Shown piece by piece: positions 8,364 to 16,290 of a DNA stretch of 47,556 nt. Source of the DNA: an uncultured Lachnospiraceae bacterium. GTDB lineage: Bacteria; Bacillota; Clostridia; Lachnospirales; Lachnospiraceae. Position 1 is the first letter of the stretch. Each line of letters starts with the position of its first letter. The DNA is taken from contig CABSEG010000012.1 of assembly GCA_902476645.1 (NCBI GenBank), positions 1 through 47,556 of the forward strand, read 5' to 3'. Both the position numbers and the translations under genes were made by a program. The notes under the pieces are model-generated. The model ran no database searches and had not been told where the DNA came from. It was given only the letters and a program-made list of their open reading frames with translations.

Positions 8364-9305
8364 CTATGCGTTTCTTACTTGTTTCATAAAGTCCTTCAGT
8401 ACCTGAACAGACTTCTCCATTGCCTGTCTCTCTTCGTCATTCATGGAAATCTGGAAGGTCTTCTCAATTCCGTTCCATCCGATACGGCATGGCATGGAGA
8501 TGGGCACTCTCGCCCACTCTCCAAAGCGATCGCCCAGGACATGACATACCGGAAGGATCGCTCTGTCATCTTTCACGATGGTTTCCACGATGCTGGATAC
8601 CGCCATGGCAACACCGTAGAAAGTAGCGCCTTTAAATTTGATGACCTCAGCGCCACCCTCCCTGGTCTTTCTGGCAATCTCTTCCTTATCTAATTCTACA
8701 CCAGACTGACGGCAATACTCATCCAGCGGGAAACCGCCCACATTAGCGGAGCTAAAGATCGGCACCTGACTGTCTCCGTGCTCACCCAGCACGTAGGCGT
8801 TTACATCTTCCACATTTACATCCAATTTCTGGCTTAAAATGTAGCGGAATCTTGCGGTGTCCAGAGAAGTGCCGCTTCCGATGACTCTCTTAACCGGAAG
8901 TCCGGATACTTCCTGTACTGTAGCTGTGGTAATGTCCGCAGGATTGGATACCACCAGGATCAGAGGATTATCCGCATATCTCATGATATTTTCCGTGATA
9001 CTCTTTACGATGGATACATTTGTCTTTGCCAGATCCAGTCTGCTCTGGCCCGGCTTTCTGGCCACTCCGGCGGTAATGATGATCAGCTTTGCATCTGCAC
9101 ACTCTTCATATCCGCCCTGCCTAATGCTTACCTGCTTAAAAAAGCTGGTTCCATGTGCGATATCCAGTGCGGCTCCTTTTGCCCGGTCTTCGTTCAGGTC
9201 AATCAAAACAATGTCGTTGGCCTGTACACGTACCATTAAGGTATACGCAATCGCTTCTCCTACATTTCCTGCTCCTACAATCACAATTTTGTCTCTATGT
9301 GTCAT
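8364..9305 (-). CDS. LDH/MDH superfamily dehydrogenase, annotated as L-lactate dehydrogenase but with malate-type Arg
   Basis: A 313-residue NAD-dependent 2-hydroxyacid dehydrogenase. The Rossmann motif GAGNVG is at 11-16, the catalytic pair D149/H176 is in SLDTARF and GEHGDSQVP, and substrate Arg is at R152. In the mobile loop AGVARKPGQSR, residue R83 occupies the position that is Gln102 in Bacillus LDH and Arg in malate dehydrogenases; changing that Gln to Arg in LDH is the textbook switch to oxaloacetate. The overall sequence still resembles clostridial proteins called LDH. I therefore call the family surely and leave lactate versus malate open, leaning to malate. It is first in a two-gene unit with malic enzyme. 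Confidence 0.9.
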   Translation of the reverse strand: MTHRDKIVIVGAGNVGEAIAYTLMVRVQANDIVLIDLNEDRAKGAALDIAHGTSFFKQVSIRQGGYEECADAKLIIITAGVARKPGQSRLDLAKTNVSIVKSITENIMRYADNPLILVVSNPADITTATVQEVSGLPVKRVIGSGTSLDTARFRYILSQKLDVNVEDVNAYVLGEHGDSQVPIFSSANVGGFPLDEYCRQSGVELDKEEIARKTREGGAEVIKFKGATFYGVAMAVSSIVETIVKDDRAILPVCHVLGDRFGEWARVPISMPCRIGWNGIEKTFQISMNDEERQAMEKSVQVLKDFMKQVRNA

Positions 9306-9325
9306 TTCTTCTACCTCTTTTTTTC

Positions 9326-9355
9326 ATAATAAAGTTTTCGTGGATTTTTAAACAA
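9326..9355 (-). promoter_or_regulatory. Candidate promoter of the dehydrogenase-malic enzyme unit
   Basis: On the minus strand TTGTTT and TATTAT are separated by 18 bases, ending 20 bases before the ATG. An AGAGGTAGAAGAA ribosome site follows. The 5' leader would be very short. Confidence 0.4.
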
Positions 9356-9788
9356 AATAATAAGATATGGGCGGTGCACGTTTTTCTCTCGGTTATGGCG
9401 AAAATACGCTCAGTTTTCTGCTGCGCCTCCATTTAGAATCCCTACATATTTAATATGCAACTCTCTTTATAGACCGCCGCCAAAAGAAATTACCGCGAGC
9501 GGAACCATCTTCTACGATGTACAAAACCCCGCAGACTTTTGCACAAGGTTATTTGCCTGTCATCCGAAACCGCAGATTTTCCGGAAATATTCTATATCCT
9601 TGTCCGAAAAAAAGACAACAGCCTCCTCTCTCCTGCTCCGTGTGTTCTTACCGATTTGTTTCTTCATCCAGGAACCCCTTATCTTTTCTCACGTATCCAT
9701 TATACCAGTTCCTTTTACAAAGTCCACCTTTTTGTGCATTTCTTTTCAAAATTTCTTAATTTTTTCTCATTTGAGATCAATTCTCCTA
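9356..9788. other. Intergenic region between the dehydrogenase and the HicB-like gene
   Basis: About 430 bases with no supported gene. It contains an interrupted inverted repeat at 9518-9545 (TGTACAAAA, 10 bases, TTTTGCACA), which is operator-like, and AT-rich sequence leading to the hicB promoter. Open frames here have no ribosome binding site and no recognisable product. Confidence 0.4.
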
Positions 9789-9817
9789 TTGTTTTCCTGC
9801 CTAAAACTTCCTATAAT
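9789..9817 (+). promoter_or_regulatory. Sigma-A type promoter of the HicB-like gene
   Basis: TTGTTT and TATAAT are separated by exactly 17 bases, followed after about 45 bases by AGAAGGAG and the ATG at 9873. Confidence 0.65.
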
Positions 9818-9872
9818 AATAAAACACAGGATCAAAAAATAGCGCCTGTCAGCGCTAAAGAAGGAGAAGCAT

Positions 9873-10148
9873 ATGAAATTTATCTATCCGGCAGTATTTC
9901 GTCAGACACAGGATGGCACCTTCCGGGGCTTTTTCCCGGATTTGGAAAGTTGCTATGCCAAAGGAGATACCTTAGAGGAGGCTGTGGACAATGCCAATGA
10001 GGCAGCTTACGACTGGATCTCCCTGGAACTGGAGGAGGATGGTCCTTTGCCCCCGATCACGGATATCAGCGATATCCCCCTTCAGGAGGGAGATATCGTT
10101 CGCAATATCTGCATTCACATTCGTTTTATGGAGGGCTGGGACGAATAA
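9873..10148 (+). CDS. HicB-like antitoxin-fold protein, solitary
   Basis: A 91-residue protein with the partial RNase H-like HicB fold: MKFIYPAVF start, GTFRGFFPDLESCYAKGDTLEEA (about 14-36), then a helix with AAYDWI and a last beta strand IVRNICIHIRFM. In toxin-antitoxin pairs HicB neutralises the HicA mRNA interferase and represses its operon. Here there is no hicA on either side and no DNA-binding tail after the core. It may be a stand-alone HicB-like protein, common in Clostridia, with an unknown role. It has its own promoter and a good ribosome site, and is followed by a hairpin before the convergent kinase gene. Confidence 0.85.
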   Translation: MKFIYPAVFRQTQDGTFRGFFPDLESCYAKGDTLEEAVDNANEAAYDWISLELEEDGPLPPITDISDIPLQEGDIVRNICIHIRFMEGWDE

Positions 10149-10161
10149 TCCGGCTCTGAAT

Positions 10162-10218
10162 TTCCGTGGCGGTGAACTGGGGGATGATTTGTGTCCCGTT
10201 TAGCGGCTGCCACGGGAA
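10162..10218. terminator. Probable bidirectional terminator
   Basis: TTCCGTGGC pairs with GCCACGGGAA (one bulged base) across a 38-base loop between convergent hicB-like and kinase genes. On the plus strand a T-rich run (TCTTATTTCTTCTC) follows. Confidence 0.45.
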
Positions 10219-10236
10219 TCTTATTTCTTCTCAATT

Positions 10237-11550
10237 TTATTTTACACAGGGAAACCGAATCTCAATCTCAAATTGTTCTCCTCCCTGTCTGATCTCACAG
10301 CTTCCCCCCATTTTAACCATCATGCTTTTGATACTTTGAAGTCCCACGCAAGTGCTCTCTTTCTGCTCCGTCTCCTGTTTTCTGACATTTTCAATGGAAA
10401 ATCCGGCCAGATTCTTGGCGTATACGGTACGGATGATCACTGGCTGACCCGGGTCTGCGTATTTGATGATATTGGACGTAATATTATCCATAATCCTTGT
10501 GATATAACTGGTGTAAATACGTAGCCTGCGGTCAATCCACTGCACCTTAAACTCCACCCGAAAGCCGCTTTGTTCCAGATAGCTGCAGGTTTCAGAAAAC
10601 AAATCGTAAAACAGCACTTCATACGTTTCCGGTTCCTCCAACTGGATTTCCGTCTCCCCGGTTACCAGCGAATATTCAAACAGATGGTCGATCAGCTGTT
10701 TCATCCGGCGGCTTTTTTTGTCTATCTTTTCGATGTATTCTCTCCTTTGTTCCTCGGTCTGCCCTTTTCCTGTTTTTAAAATCTCCGTGTACAGCATAAT
10801 GGAGGTGACCGGCGTCCTCAAATCATGGGACATCTCCGTAACGATTTTTTGACTTTCCCTTAAAATTTTTGCCTCCTGGTCAATGAGCTTTCGGAAGGAT
10901 TTTCTCATATCGTCCAGGCCTTCCGCAAGGGCAGACAGTTCATCCCTTCCCTTTACGGTAATCTCATAATCCAGACTTCCCCCCTCCAGAATCTCAATCT
11001 CATGGCTGAGCTGCCGGATATACTTCATTTTCTTGCGTATCCCCAGTATGACCAGCAACAAAAACAGGCCAAAAGAAAGTAGAAGCTCAGCGATCATCGC
11101 GTAATTATAGAACTGGTAGGCATAGGCTCCCAGAATGCTTACCTGCGCTTCCCCGTCCGCAAATTGAATGGTATAATAGACCTCCCACTCATAGGGATTG
11201 AAGGTGATTTCTTCCTGCCGCACTTCTTCTGTCGGATTACTGGAATCAAAGATCAGAATCTTGTCTTTATATATGTAGAGCAACAAAATCTTTTGTCTGG
11301 CCACCCAGGAGTGCAATTTTTCAGAATCCACGGAGCTAAGTCCCTGCTCCTCCACATAGGCCTGTAATCTTTCTATGTATTTTCTGTTTTGCCGCCCCTC
11401 ATAATCGGACTTGTAATAATATTCACTGATGGCAATTTCCCCCGCCATATTCATAGCCAGAAATACGGCTCCGGCTGCAATGGCTGAAAAAATCAGCAGG
11501 CGCAGCAATTGCACATAAATGGAATCCCGCTTACTCATTGCCCGCATCAA
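10237..11550 (-). CDS. Sensor histidine kinase
   Basis: A 437-residue membrane sensor kinase. TM1 is at about 13-33, an extracytoplasmic region of about 120 residues follows, and TM2 is at about 152-171. Then come a HAMP-like linker (to about 230), a HisKA domain with the phospho-acceptor H242 in EMSHDLRTPVTS, and the ATPase domain with an N-box NITSNIIKYA and a degenerate glycine box near the C-terminus. The start overlaps the response regulator stop by 20 bases. It lies at the end of the dlt-like operon, so it likely senses envelope stress or cationic peptides and feeds back on that operon; this is inference from position. Confidence 0.92.
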   Translation of the reverse strand: MMRAMSKRDSIYVQLLRLLIFSAIAAGAVFLAMNMAGEIAISEYYYKSDYEGRQNRKYIERLQAYVEEQGLSSVDSEKLHSWVARQKILLLYIYKDKILIFDSSNPTEEVRQEEITFNPYEWEVYYTIQFADGEAQVSILGAYAYQFYNYAMIAELLLSFGLFLLLVILGIRKKMKYIRQLSHEIEILEGGSLDYEITVKGRDELSALAEGLDDMRKSFRKLIDQEAKILRESQKIVTEMSHDLRTPVTSIMLYTEILKTGKGQTEEQRREYIEKIDKKSRRMKQLIDHLFEYSLVTGETEIQLEEPETYEVLFYDLFSETCSYLEQSGFRVEFKVQWIDRRLRIYTSYITRIMDNITSNIIKYADPGQPVIIRTVYAKNLAGFSIENVRKQETEQKESTCVGLQSIKSMMVKMGGSCEIRQGGEQFEIEIRFPCVK

Positions 11551-12247
11551 ACTTATACCCCTTTCCCCAGACGGTTTTGATATATTTTGGATTTTTAGGG
11601 TCCTCTTCCATCTTAACTCTCAATTTTCGGATATGTACCATGACCGTACTGTTGCAGGTATAAAAATAGGGCTCATTCCAGACGCTCTCATAAAGGTTCT
11701 GGGCAGAAAATATTTTTCTGGGATGCTGCATCATAAGCAACAGGATATGATATTCCAAATCCGACATCTCTTTTAGGTTCTCCTTTACATAGACCTCATT
11801 GAAAGATTTATGAATCCGTATGCCGGCAATCTCCAGATACTCTTCCTTTTCCTCAACGCTTTCCCCCTGTTTGCCCATATATACCTTGTATCTGCGCAGT
11901 AGCGCTTTAACTCTGCCCAACAACTCAGCGTAGGAAAAGGGCTTGGGAAGATAGTCGTCCCCTCCTGCCATCAGTCCGATCAGTTTGTCCGACTCCTGGG
12001 CCTTGGCCGTCAAAAACAGTACCGGGACATTGGAAACCTTTCGAATTTCCTCGCAAGTGCGCAGCCCTGACATTCCCGGCATCATCACGTCCAGAATAAC
12101 CAGATCCGTTTTTTCATTCAACAGCTCCAGGCCTCTGCGGCCATTTTCAGCCTCCTCTACTTCATAATTCTCACTTTCCAGAAGTATGCGAACGCCTTCC
12201 CGGATATCCGCATCGTCCTCCACAATTAACACTCGTTCCCTGTCCAT
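11531..12247 (-). CDS. OmpR/PhoB-family response regulator
   Basis: A 238-residue two-domain regulator. The receiver domain has the acidic pair E10/D11, phospho-acceptor D53 in VILDVMMPGMSG and K105-type Lys in YLPKPFSYAEL. The C-terminal winged helix (about 140-235) ends with HIRKLRVKMEEDPKNPKYIKT-like sequence and GKGYKF, typical of OmpR/PhoB members. It is followed by its cognate kinase with overlapping frames and preceded by the DltD-like gene at 62 bases. The probable target is the dlt-like operon itself: TCTTAA repeats spaced two helical turns apart lie upstream of that operon at 18229-18256. Confidence 0.95.
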   Translation of the reverse strand: MDRERVLIVEDDADIREGVRILLESENYEVEEAENGRRGLELLNEKTDLVILDVMMPGMSGLRTCEEIRKVSNVPVLFLTAKAQESDKLIGLMAGGDDYLPKPFSYAELLGRVKALLRRYKVYMGKQGESVEEKEEYLEIAGIRIHKSFNEVYVKENLKEMSDLEYHILLLMMQHPRKIFSAQNLYESVWNEPYFYTCNSTVMVHIRKLRVKMEEDPKNPKYIKTVWGKGYKFDAGNE

Positions 12248-12309
12248 ATTTCACCTCCGCTCTTTCCAATCGTAGCATAACAAATTCTGCAAGTCCCGTA
12301 AATGCTTTT

Positions 12310-13296
12310 CTATTTTCTCTTCATAAGTTTTAGCTTTCGCCTTGCTTTTAACGTATATTTTTTTGCCTCTTTCTCCCACTCTTCATAGGCGGTGCTGTCC
12401 CGGCGGTCTGGAAGCTCATACTTTGCTTTTAAATACTCTCCCAGATATTTCGTCACTTTATGGGCTCCCGACAGGTTCAAATGATCTCCCGCATCTAAGG
12501 TATCCCTTTCCCAATCTATACTTAGCTCCCGGGTCTTCAGGTTCAGATCCAGATATTCCAGCCCCTGTTCCTTTGCATAGTCCTTCAGGGCATTGTGCTT
12601 TTTATAATTATAATTTACAGGCGAGGGCGCGCTTACCAAAAGCAGCCTGGCTCCATGCTCCTCACACAAATCTATCATCTGTCTCATATAGTCCTGTACC
12701 AGACCGGAAATCTCTTCCCGTTCCTGAGTCTTTGCCATATAGGTTCCTCCCTTGTAGGCATATACCCCATCCCGGATCACGAACCCTTTGTAGCTTTCCT
12801 CCACATACTGAGTTCCCATAAGAAGTGGCTTCCAGATATCATGGAAGCGAAAGATGGGAAAATAATAATTCCCCATTTCCACAACTGCCTCCCGAAGTCC
12901 TGCCGCCCCTGTCTGCGCCCGAAAGATCACATTTGTCTCCAGGATCACAAGCTTAGGTGTCTGACTCTCAAATGCCGTCTTCAGCATGTAATAAGTTTCC
13001 TGAATTTTCTGTCCCGACTGCCCGCAGACATAAGAGGCAATTCCCTGGTCGTTCCATAACTTCATGGGTGAGAAAAACGTATAGCTTTCGCTGTCTCCCA
13101 CCACCAGAACGTCTATGGTTTCTTTCGGCTCCTTTCCAATCCGGACGATGCTTTTATTCCGGCTCTGCATCAGCGCATCGTCCTTTTTGAGTAATTCCGT
13201 GATCTGGCCGGACAAGCCCGCAAGTATCGCCAGCAAAATCAAAAAGAACGCCAAAGTTTTGCCTGCCTTTTTTCCAATCTCTTTAAAATCCCGCAT
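12310..13296 (-). CDS. dltD: DltD-like SGNH/DHHW-fold protein
   Basis: A 328-residue membrane-anchored hydrolase-fold protein. One N-terminal TM (about 13-31) is followed by an SGNH domain. The nucleophile block is VVGDSES (S69) and the C-terminal acid/His block is DAGDHLNLSGAHK (D268, H272). DltD assists O-D-alanylation of teichoic acid downstream of the MBOAT protein DltB and lies outside the membrane. It overlaps the MBOAT gene by 14 bases and is the last structural gene of the dlt-like operon. It is shorter than Bacillus DltD (about 390 residues), which agrees with this being a divergent clade. The exact ester formed is unknown. Confidence 0.82.
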   Translation of the reverse strand: MRDFKEIGKKAGKTLAFFLILLAILAGLSGQITELLKKDDALMQSRNKSIVRIGKEPKETIDVLVVGDSESYTFFSPMKLWNDQGIASYVCGQSGQKIQETYYMLKTAFESQTPKLVILETNVIFRAQTGAAGLREAVVEMGNYYFPIFRFHDIWKPLLMGTQYVEESYKGFVIRDGVYAYKGGTYMAKTQEREEISGLVQDYMRQMIDLCEEHGARLLLVSAPSPVNYNYKKHNALKDYAKEQGLEYLDLNLKTRELSIDWERDTLDAGDHLNLSGAHKVTKYLGEYLKAKYELPDRRDSTAYEEWEKEAKKYTLKARRKLKLMKRK

Positions 13297-14872
13297 AAAT
13301 CAAATCCACCTGCTGATATCCCACTCCATATGCTCCCGCAAAAATGACCGCCAAAATCAGGGCATAATAAATTGCCCATCTGGCTGGGAGACAGAGCTTT
13401 TGTATGCTTCCATATCCCAACATTTCTCTTTCTCTTAAAAAACCCACGATGGCTGCCAGCACGCAGCCTGCCCCAATCGCCGCGTAATCTGCCCCGTCCA
13501 GCCCAAAGTTTAAGAACGTTCCGTCCCACAGCATCCTAATGTCCACGTTTTGAAACATGCTTCGAAACATCTGCAGCCCTGCCGCAAGTCCGTTTGCCCG
13601 AAAGAACAACTCTCCCACAAAGATGATGAGCCAGGTCTTGCATACCTGCAGAGCTTTCCAATACCCTGCCTGCTCCTGAATGTGACAGATTTTTTTTACT
13701 ATGCCCCACACTGGTTCCAGAGCGATCCCCCCAAGCAAAATCGTAAAGTAGTACATTCCGTAGAAAAGATAGCTCCATCTTGGACCATGCCAAAGCCCGT
13801 TGCACACCCATACCGGGAACAGGCAAAGAGCTGAAACTCCCAGCTTAGTCAGATAGGGACTGCCATGAGTTCTCCCAAACCGGTTCCACTTCTTAACCAA
13901 CCCGGATGTGGACATGGGATAGAACACGTAGGTTTTTAGCCATACCCCCAGCGTAATATGCCACCGCCGCCAAAATTCTGCCGCATTCCTGGCCGCAAAG
14001 GGCTGTCTGAAATTTTCCGGCAAGGTTACGCCGAACAGCCTTCCGCTTCCAATTATGATGTCCATGCAGCCTGAAAACTCCATATAGAGCTGAATCGTAT
14101 ACGCCACTGCAGCTGCCGCCACCACAATTCCGCTGTAGTCCCCATGGTGCTCAAAAATCGCGTGCACCAGCACATAGAGCCGGTCTGCAACGATCATCTT
14201 CTTAAACAGGCCCCACAGGATGCGCAGGCATCCCTGAGACAGTTGCTCCCCCTTCAGGCCTTTGCCTTCCCACAGGGCATCGGCGGTCTGCCCATACCCG
14301 GCGATGGGTCCTTCCATAATCTGAGGAAAAAAGCTCAGAAACAAAGCCAGCTTTCCTAAATGCCGCTGGGCAGGAATTTTCCCCCAGTATACGTCTGCCA
14401 TATATCCAATGGCCTGCAGTGTGTAAAAAGAAATTCCAATGGGAAGCAGCAGTTCCTTCGCCTGCAGCAATACGGGGCTTCCAGCGGCAGCCAGAAGGAT
14501 GCTGATATTTCTGGCGAAAAAGTTATAATACTTCAGGTAACCGAGAATGGACAAAAGCGTCACAATTCCCCCTGCCAGCACCAGCCGTTCCTTCTTTTTA
14601 TATCGCTTTTTTATTTCAGCCCGCTCCTGTCGCTCTGCCTTTTCCAGTTTGGTCACGCACCGCAGCTTCAGCCACCCCAGCCACACTCCGATATAGTGCG
14701 TAAACACCGTGGTTGCAATCAGGTAAAGCAAAAGCTTTCCGCTAATCAGATAAAAAAACGCGTATCCGGCCATCAGCAGCACCTTCCATCGGCTTTTCCG
14801 GGGCGTCAGCTGATACGCCAGCAATACCGCCGGAAGGAATAAAAACAGGTAAAGGCTCGTATGGTAGGCCAT
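13283..14872 (-). CDS. dltB: MBOAT family O-acyltransferase, DltB-like
   Basis: A 529-residue polytopic MBOAT protein. Conserved residues are visible in WRRWHITLG (H305) and CNGLWHGP (H362), the invariant MBOAT His. PQIMEGPI (183-190) is the usual upstream motif. About ten hydrophobic segments can be seen. In dlt systems the protein takes the aminoacyl group from the carrier protein across the membrane and hands it to an outside acceptor. Its size is above DltB of Bacillus (about 395) and closer to AlgI-like MBOATs. It starts 2 bases after the carrier-protein stop. Alginate or peptidoglycan O-acetylation would be the alternative, but the neighbours favour carrier-dependent acyl transfer. Confidence 0.9.
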   Translation of the reverse strand: MAYHTSLYLFLFLPAVLLAYQLTPRKSRWKVLLMAGYAFFYLISGKLLLYLIATTVFTHYIGVWLGWLKLRCVTKLEKAERQERAEIKKRYKKKERLVLAGGIVTLLSILGYLKYYNFFARNISILLAAAGSPVLLQAKELLLPIGISFYTLQAIGYMADVYWGKIPAQRHLGKLALFLSFFPQIMEGPIAGYGQTADALWEGKGLKGEQLSQGCLRILWGLFKKMIVADRLYVLVHAIFEHHGDYSGIVVAAAAVAYTIQLYMEFSGCMDIIIGSGRLFGVTLPENFRQPFAARNAAEFWRRWHITLGVWLKTYVFYPMSTSGLVKKWNRFGRTHGSPYLTKLGVSALCLFPVWVCNGLWHGPRWSYLFYGMYYFTILLGGIALEPVWGIVKKICHIQEQAGYWKALQVCKTWLIIFVGELFFRANGLAAGLQMFRSMFQNVDIRMLWDGTFLNFGLDGADYAAIGAGCVLAAIVGFLREREMLGYGSIQKLCLPARWAIYYALILAVIFAGAYGVGYQQVDLIYAGF

Positions 14873-14873
14873 A

Positions 14874-15104
14874 TCAGAAAGTCTCCTGCAACCTTCGGAT
14901 CATATTCCACATGGCCTGCGCGGAATTAAAATTTTCCGGCACCATCTGCGCTGCCTCAATTTGAATGTCAAAGGCTTCTTCCAGCTCAGAAACCAGGGTA
15001 ATCACCCCAAAAGAATCGAAAATCCGGTCGCTGATTAATGCCTGTTCCTTCTCATAATCCACGCTGCCATCAATTTTCTTTAAAATCTGCATCAAAGTCT
15101 CCAT
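14874..15104 (-). CDS. dltC: DltC-like acyl/aminoacyl carrier protein
   Basis: A 76-residue carrier protein, the normal DltC length. Phosphopantetheine attaches to S31 in IFDSFGVI, matching the LLDSMGT block of DltC. The three-helix pattern and acidic surface (SELEEAFDIQI) fit. It would carry the activated amino acid as a thioester from the DltA-like ligase to the MBOAT protein. The gene begins inside the 3' end of the decarboxylase gene (35-base overlap), an unusually tight coupling that supports the idea that the decarboxylase works on or close to carrier-bound substrate. It needs a phosphopantetheinyl transferase encoded elsewhere. Confidence 0.92.
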   Translation of the reverse strand: METLMQILKKIDGSVDYEKEQALISDRIFDSFGVITLVSELEEAFDIQIEAAQMVPENFNSAQAMWNMIRRLQETF

Positions 15105-16290
15105 CTGATTCCTCCTTTTCCATATTCCATTGGTAAGTGGGCTGACTGTGGCGGATCAGCTTCCATCCCGTTTTCTTGTCATAAAGCGCCACCTTGGGAA
15201 GCGGGTGGCTTAAAAACAATGCCATTCCCTCTGTCATTGAATAGGCTCCCGCATACGCGAACAAAAAGACATCTCCCTCTTTCAGATCCGAAACGGGAAC
15301 TTTGCTCATCAGCAGGTCATTTCCCGTACACAAAGCGCCGCATACGGTCCATTCTTTTTGCTCTCCCTTCTCTCTCTCCGGACTCATGCGAAACCTGGGC
15401 CGGTACATGCCCCGGATCTGTCCGTCATAGTGCAGTTGATGCATGCCCCCGTCTACAATACAGTAGTTTGTTTCTTCATTTTCCTTAACATCCATAACGC
15501 TGGTCAGGTAATATCCGCAGGCCGCTGCCAGAGCCCTTCCCATCTCCAATACGATCCTTCCCTTCCACCCCATGAAGGAGATCGTCTGGGCAAGCGTTCT
15601 TAAATCCTGACAGACAGTATCCTCCTGTCCCGCAAAGCAGGGAACGGAAAGGCCTGGTCCATACTCCAGCTCTTTTATCGTAAATCCAGTTCTTTGCTCC
15701 AGCTTCCGACAAAAGTCATCCAGGTAAGCCAGTTCCTTTTGCATTTTTGTCACGCTTTTCTTCCGGGTGCCGGAAAAATAGTGGATGCCCTGGATACTCA
15801 GAAAAGGATACTTCTCTCTTTCCATCACGACGTTCTCAATGGTCCCCTCATCCATGCCAAACTGATCTCCCCCGGTCAGCCGCAGATATACCCTAATCTT
15901 TTGTCCATGTACACCGCACCACTGGACAAAATGTTGAAGCTGCGTCAGCGATTCCACGGTGTAGCAGCACCTGTTTCCCCACAGGGATAAAATTTCAGCC
16001 AGATCCTCTCGTTTTTTCAGCACCCCGGATATCAGAATCTTCTCCGGCAATAGGCCAAGGTCCCTACAGATGCGAAACTCCCCCATGGAACACACCTCAA
16101 TGCGATCCACCTCTTCGCTCATCCGTCTCGTCAGAAAGGGATTGGCTTTCATGGCAAAGCACAATTTGGCCTTACCTTCCAATGCCGTCCGAAACTCCCC
16201 AACGGTTTTTTGCATCTCATCCAGGTCAAATACGTACATGGGCGTCCCATACCGGCCTATGCCCTGCTCCAGTTTTTTTACCTCCATCAT
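15070..16290 (-). CDS. Fold-III PLP-dependent decarboxylase (DapDC/BtrK-like) inside a dlt-like operon
   Basis: A 406-residue alanine-racemase-fold decarboxylase of the group IV type (diaminopimelate, ornithine and BtrK-type enzymes). PLP lysine is K48 in LCFAMKANP. A phosphate-binding Gly stretch is at EYGPGL (209-214), the EPGR-type motif appears as EMGR (249-252), and the second-subunit active-site Cys is C321 in GALCTGND. In the butirosin pathway BtrK decarboxylates glutamate while it is tethered to a carrier protein. Placed between the adenylating ligase and the carrier gene, with overlaps on both sides, this enzyme could do the same. DAP decarboxylase for lysine is the alternative, but the context and the deviating motifs make that less likely. 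The residue that is decarboxylated is unknown. Confidence 0.88.
   Translation of the reverse strand: MMEVKKLEQGIGRYGTPMYVFDLDEMQKTVGEFRTALEGKAKLCFAMKANPFLTRRMSEEVDRIEVCSMGEFRICRDLGLLPEKILISGVLKKREDLAEILSLWGNRCCYTVESLTQLQHFVQWCGVHGQKIRVYLRLTGGDQFGMDEGTIENVVMEREKYPFLSIQGIHYFSGTRKKSVTKMQKELAYLDDFCRKLEQRTGFTIKELEYGPGLSVPCFAGQEDTVCQDLRTLAQTISFMGWKGRIVLEMGRALAAACGYYLTSVMDVKENEETNYCIVDGGMHQLHYDGQIRGMYRPRFRMSPEREKGEQKEWTVCGALCTGNDLLMSKVPVSDLKEGDVFLFAYAGAYSMTEGMALFLSHPLPKVALYDKKTGWKLIRHSQPTYQWNMEKEESDGDFDADFKEN

Noticed and set aside
12342..12821. A 159-codon plus-strand frame opposite the DltD-like gene
   Set aside because: Pro/Ser/His-rich product with no motif, antisense to conserved SGNH residues.
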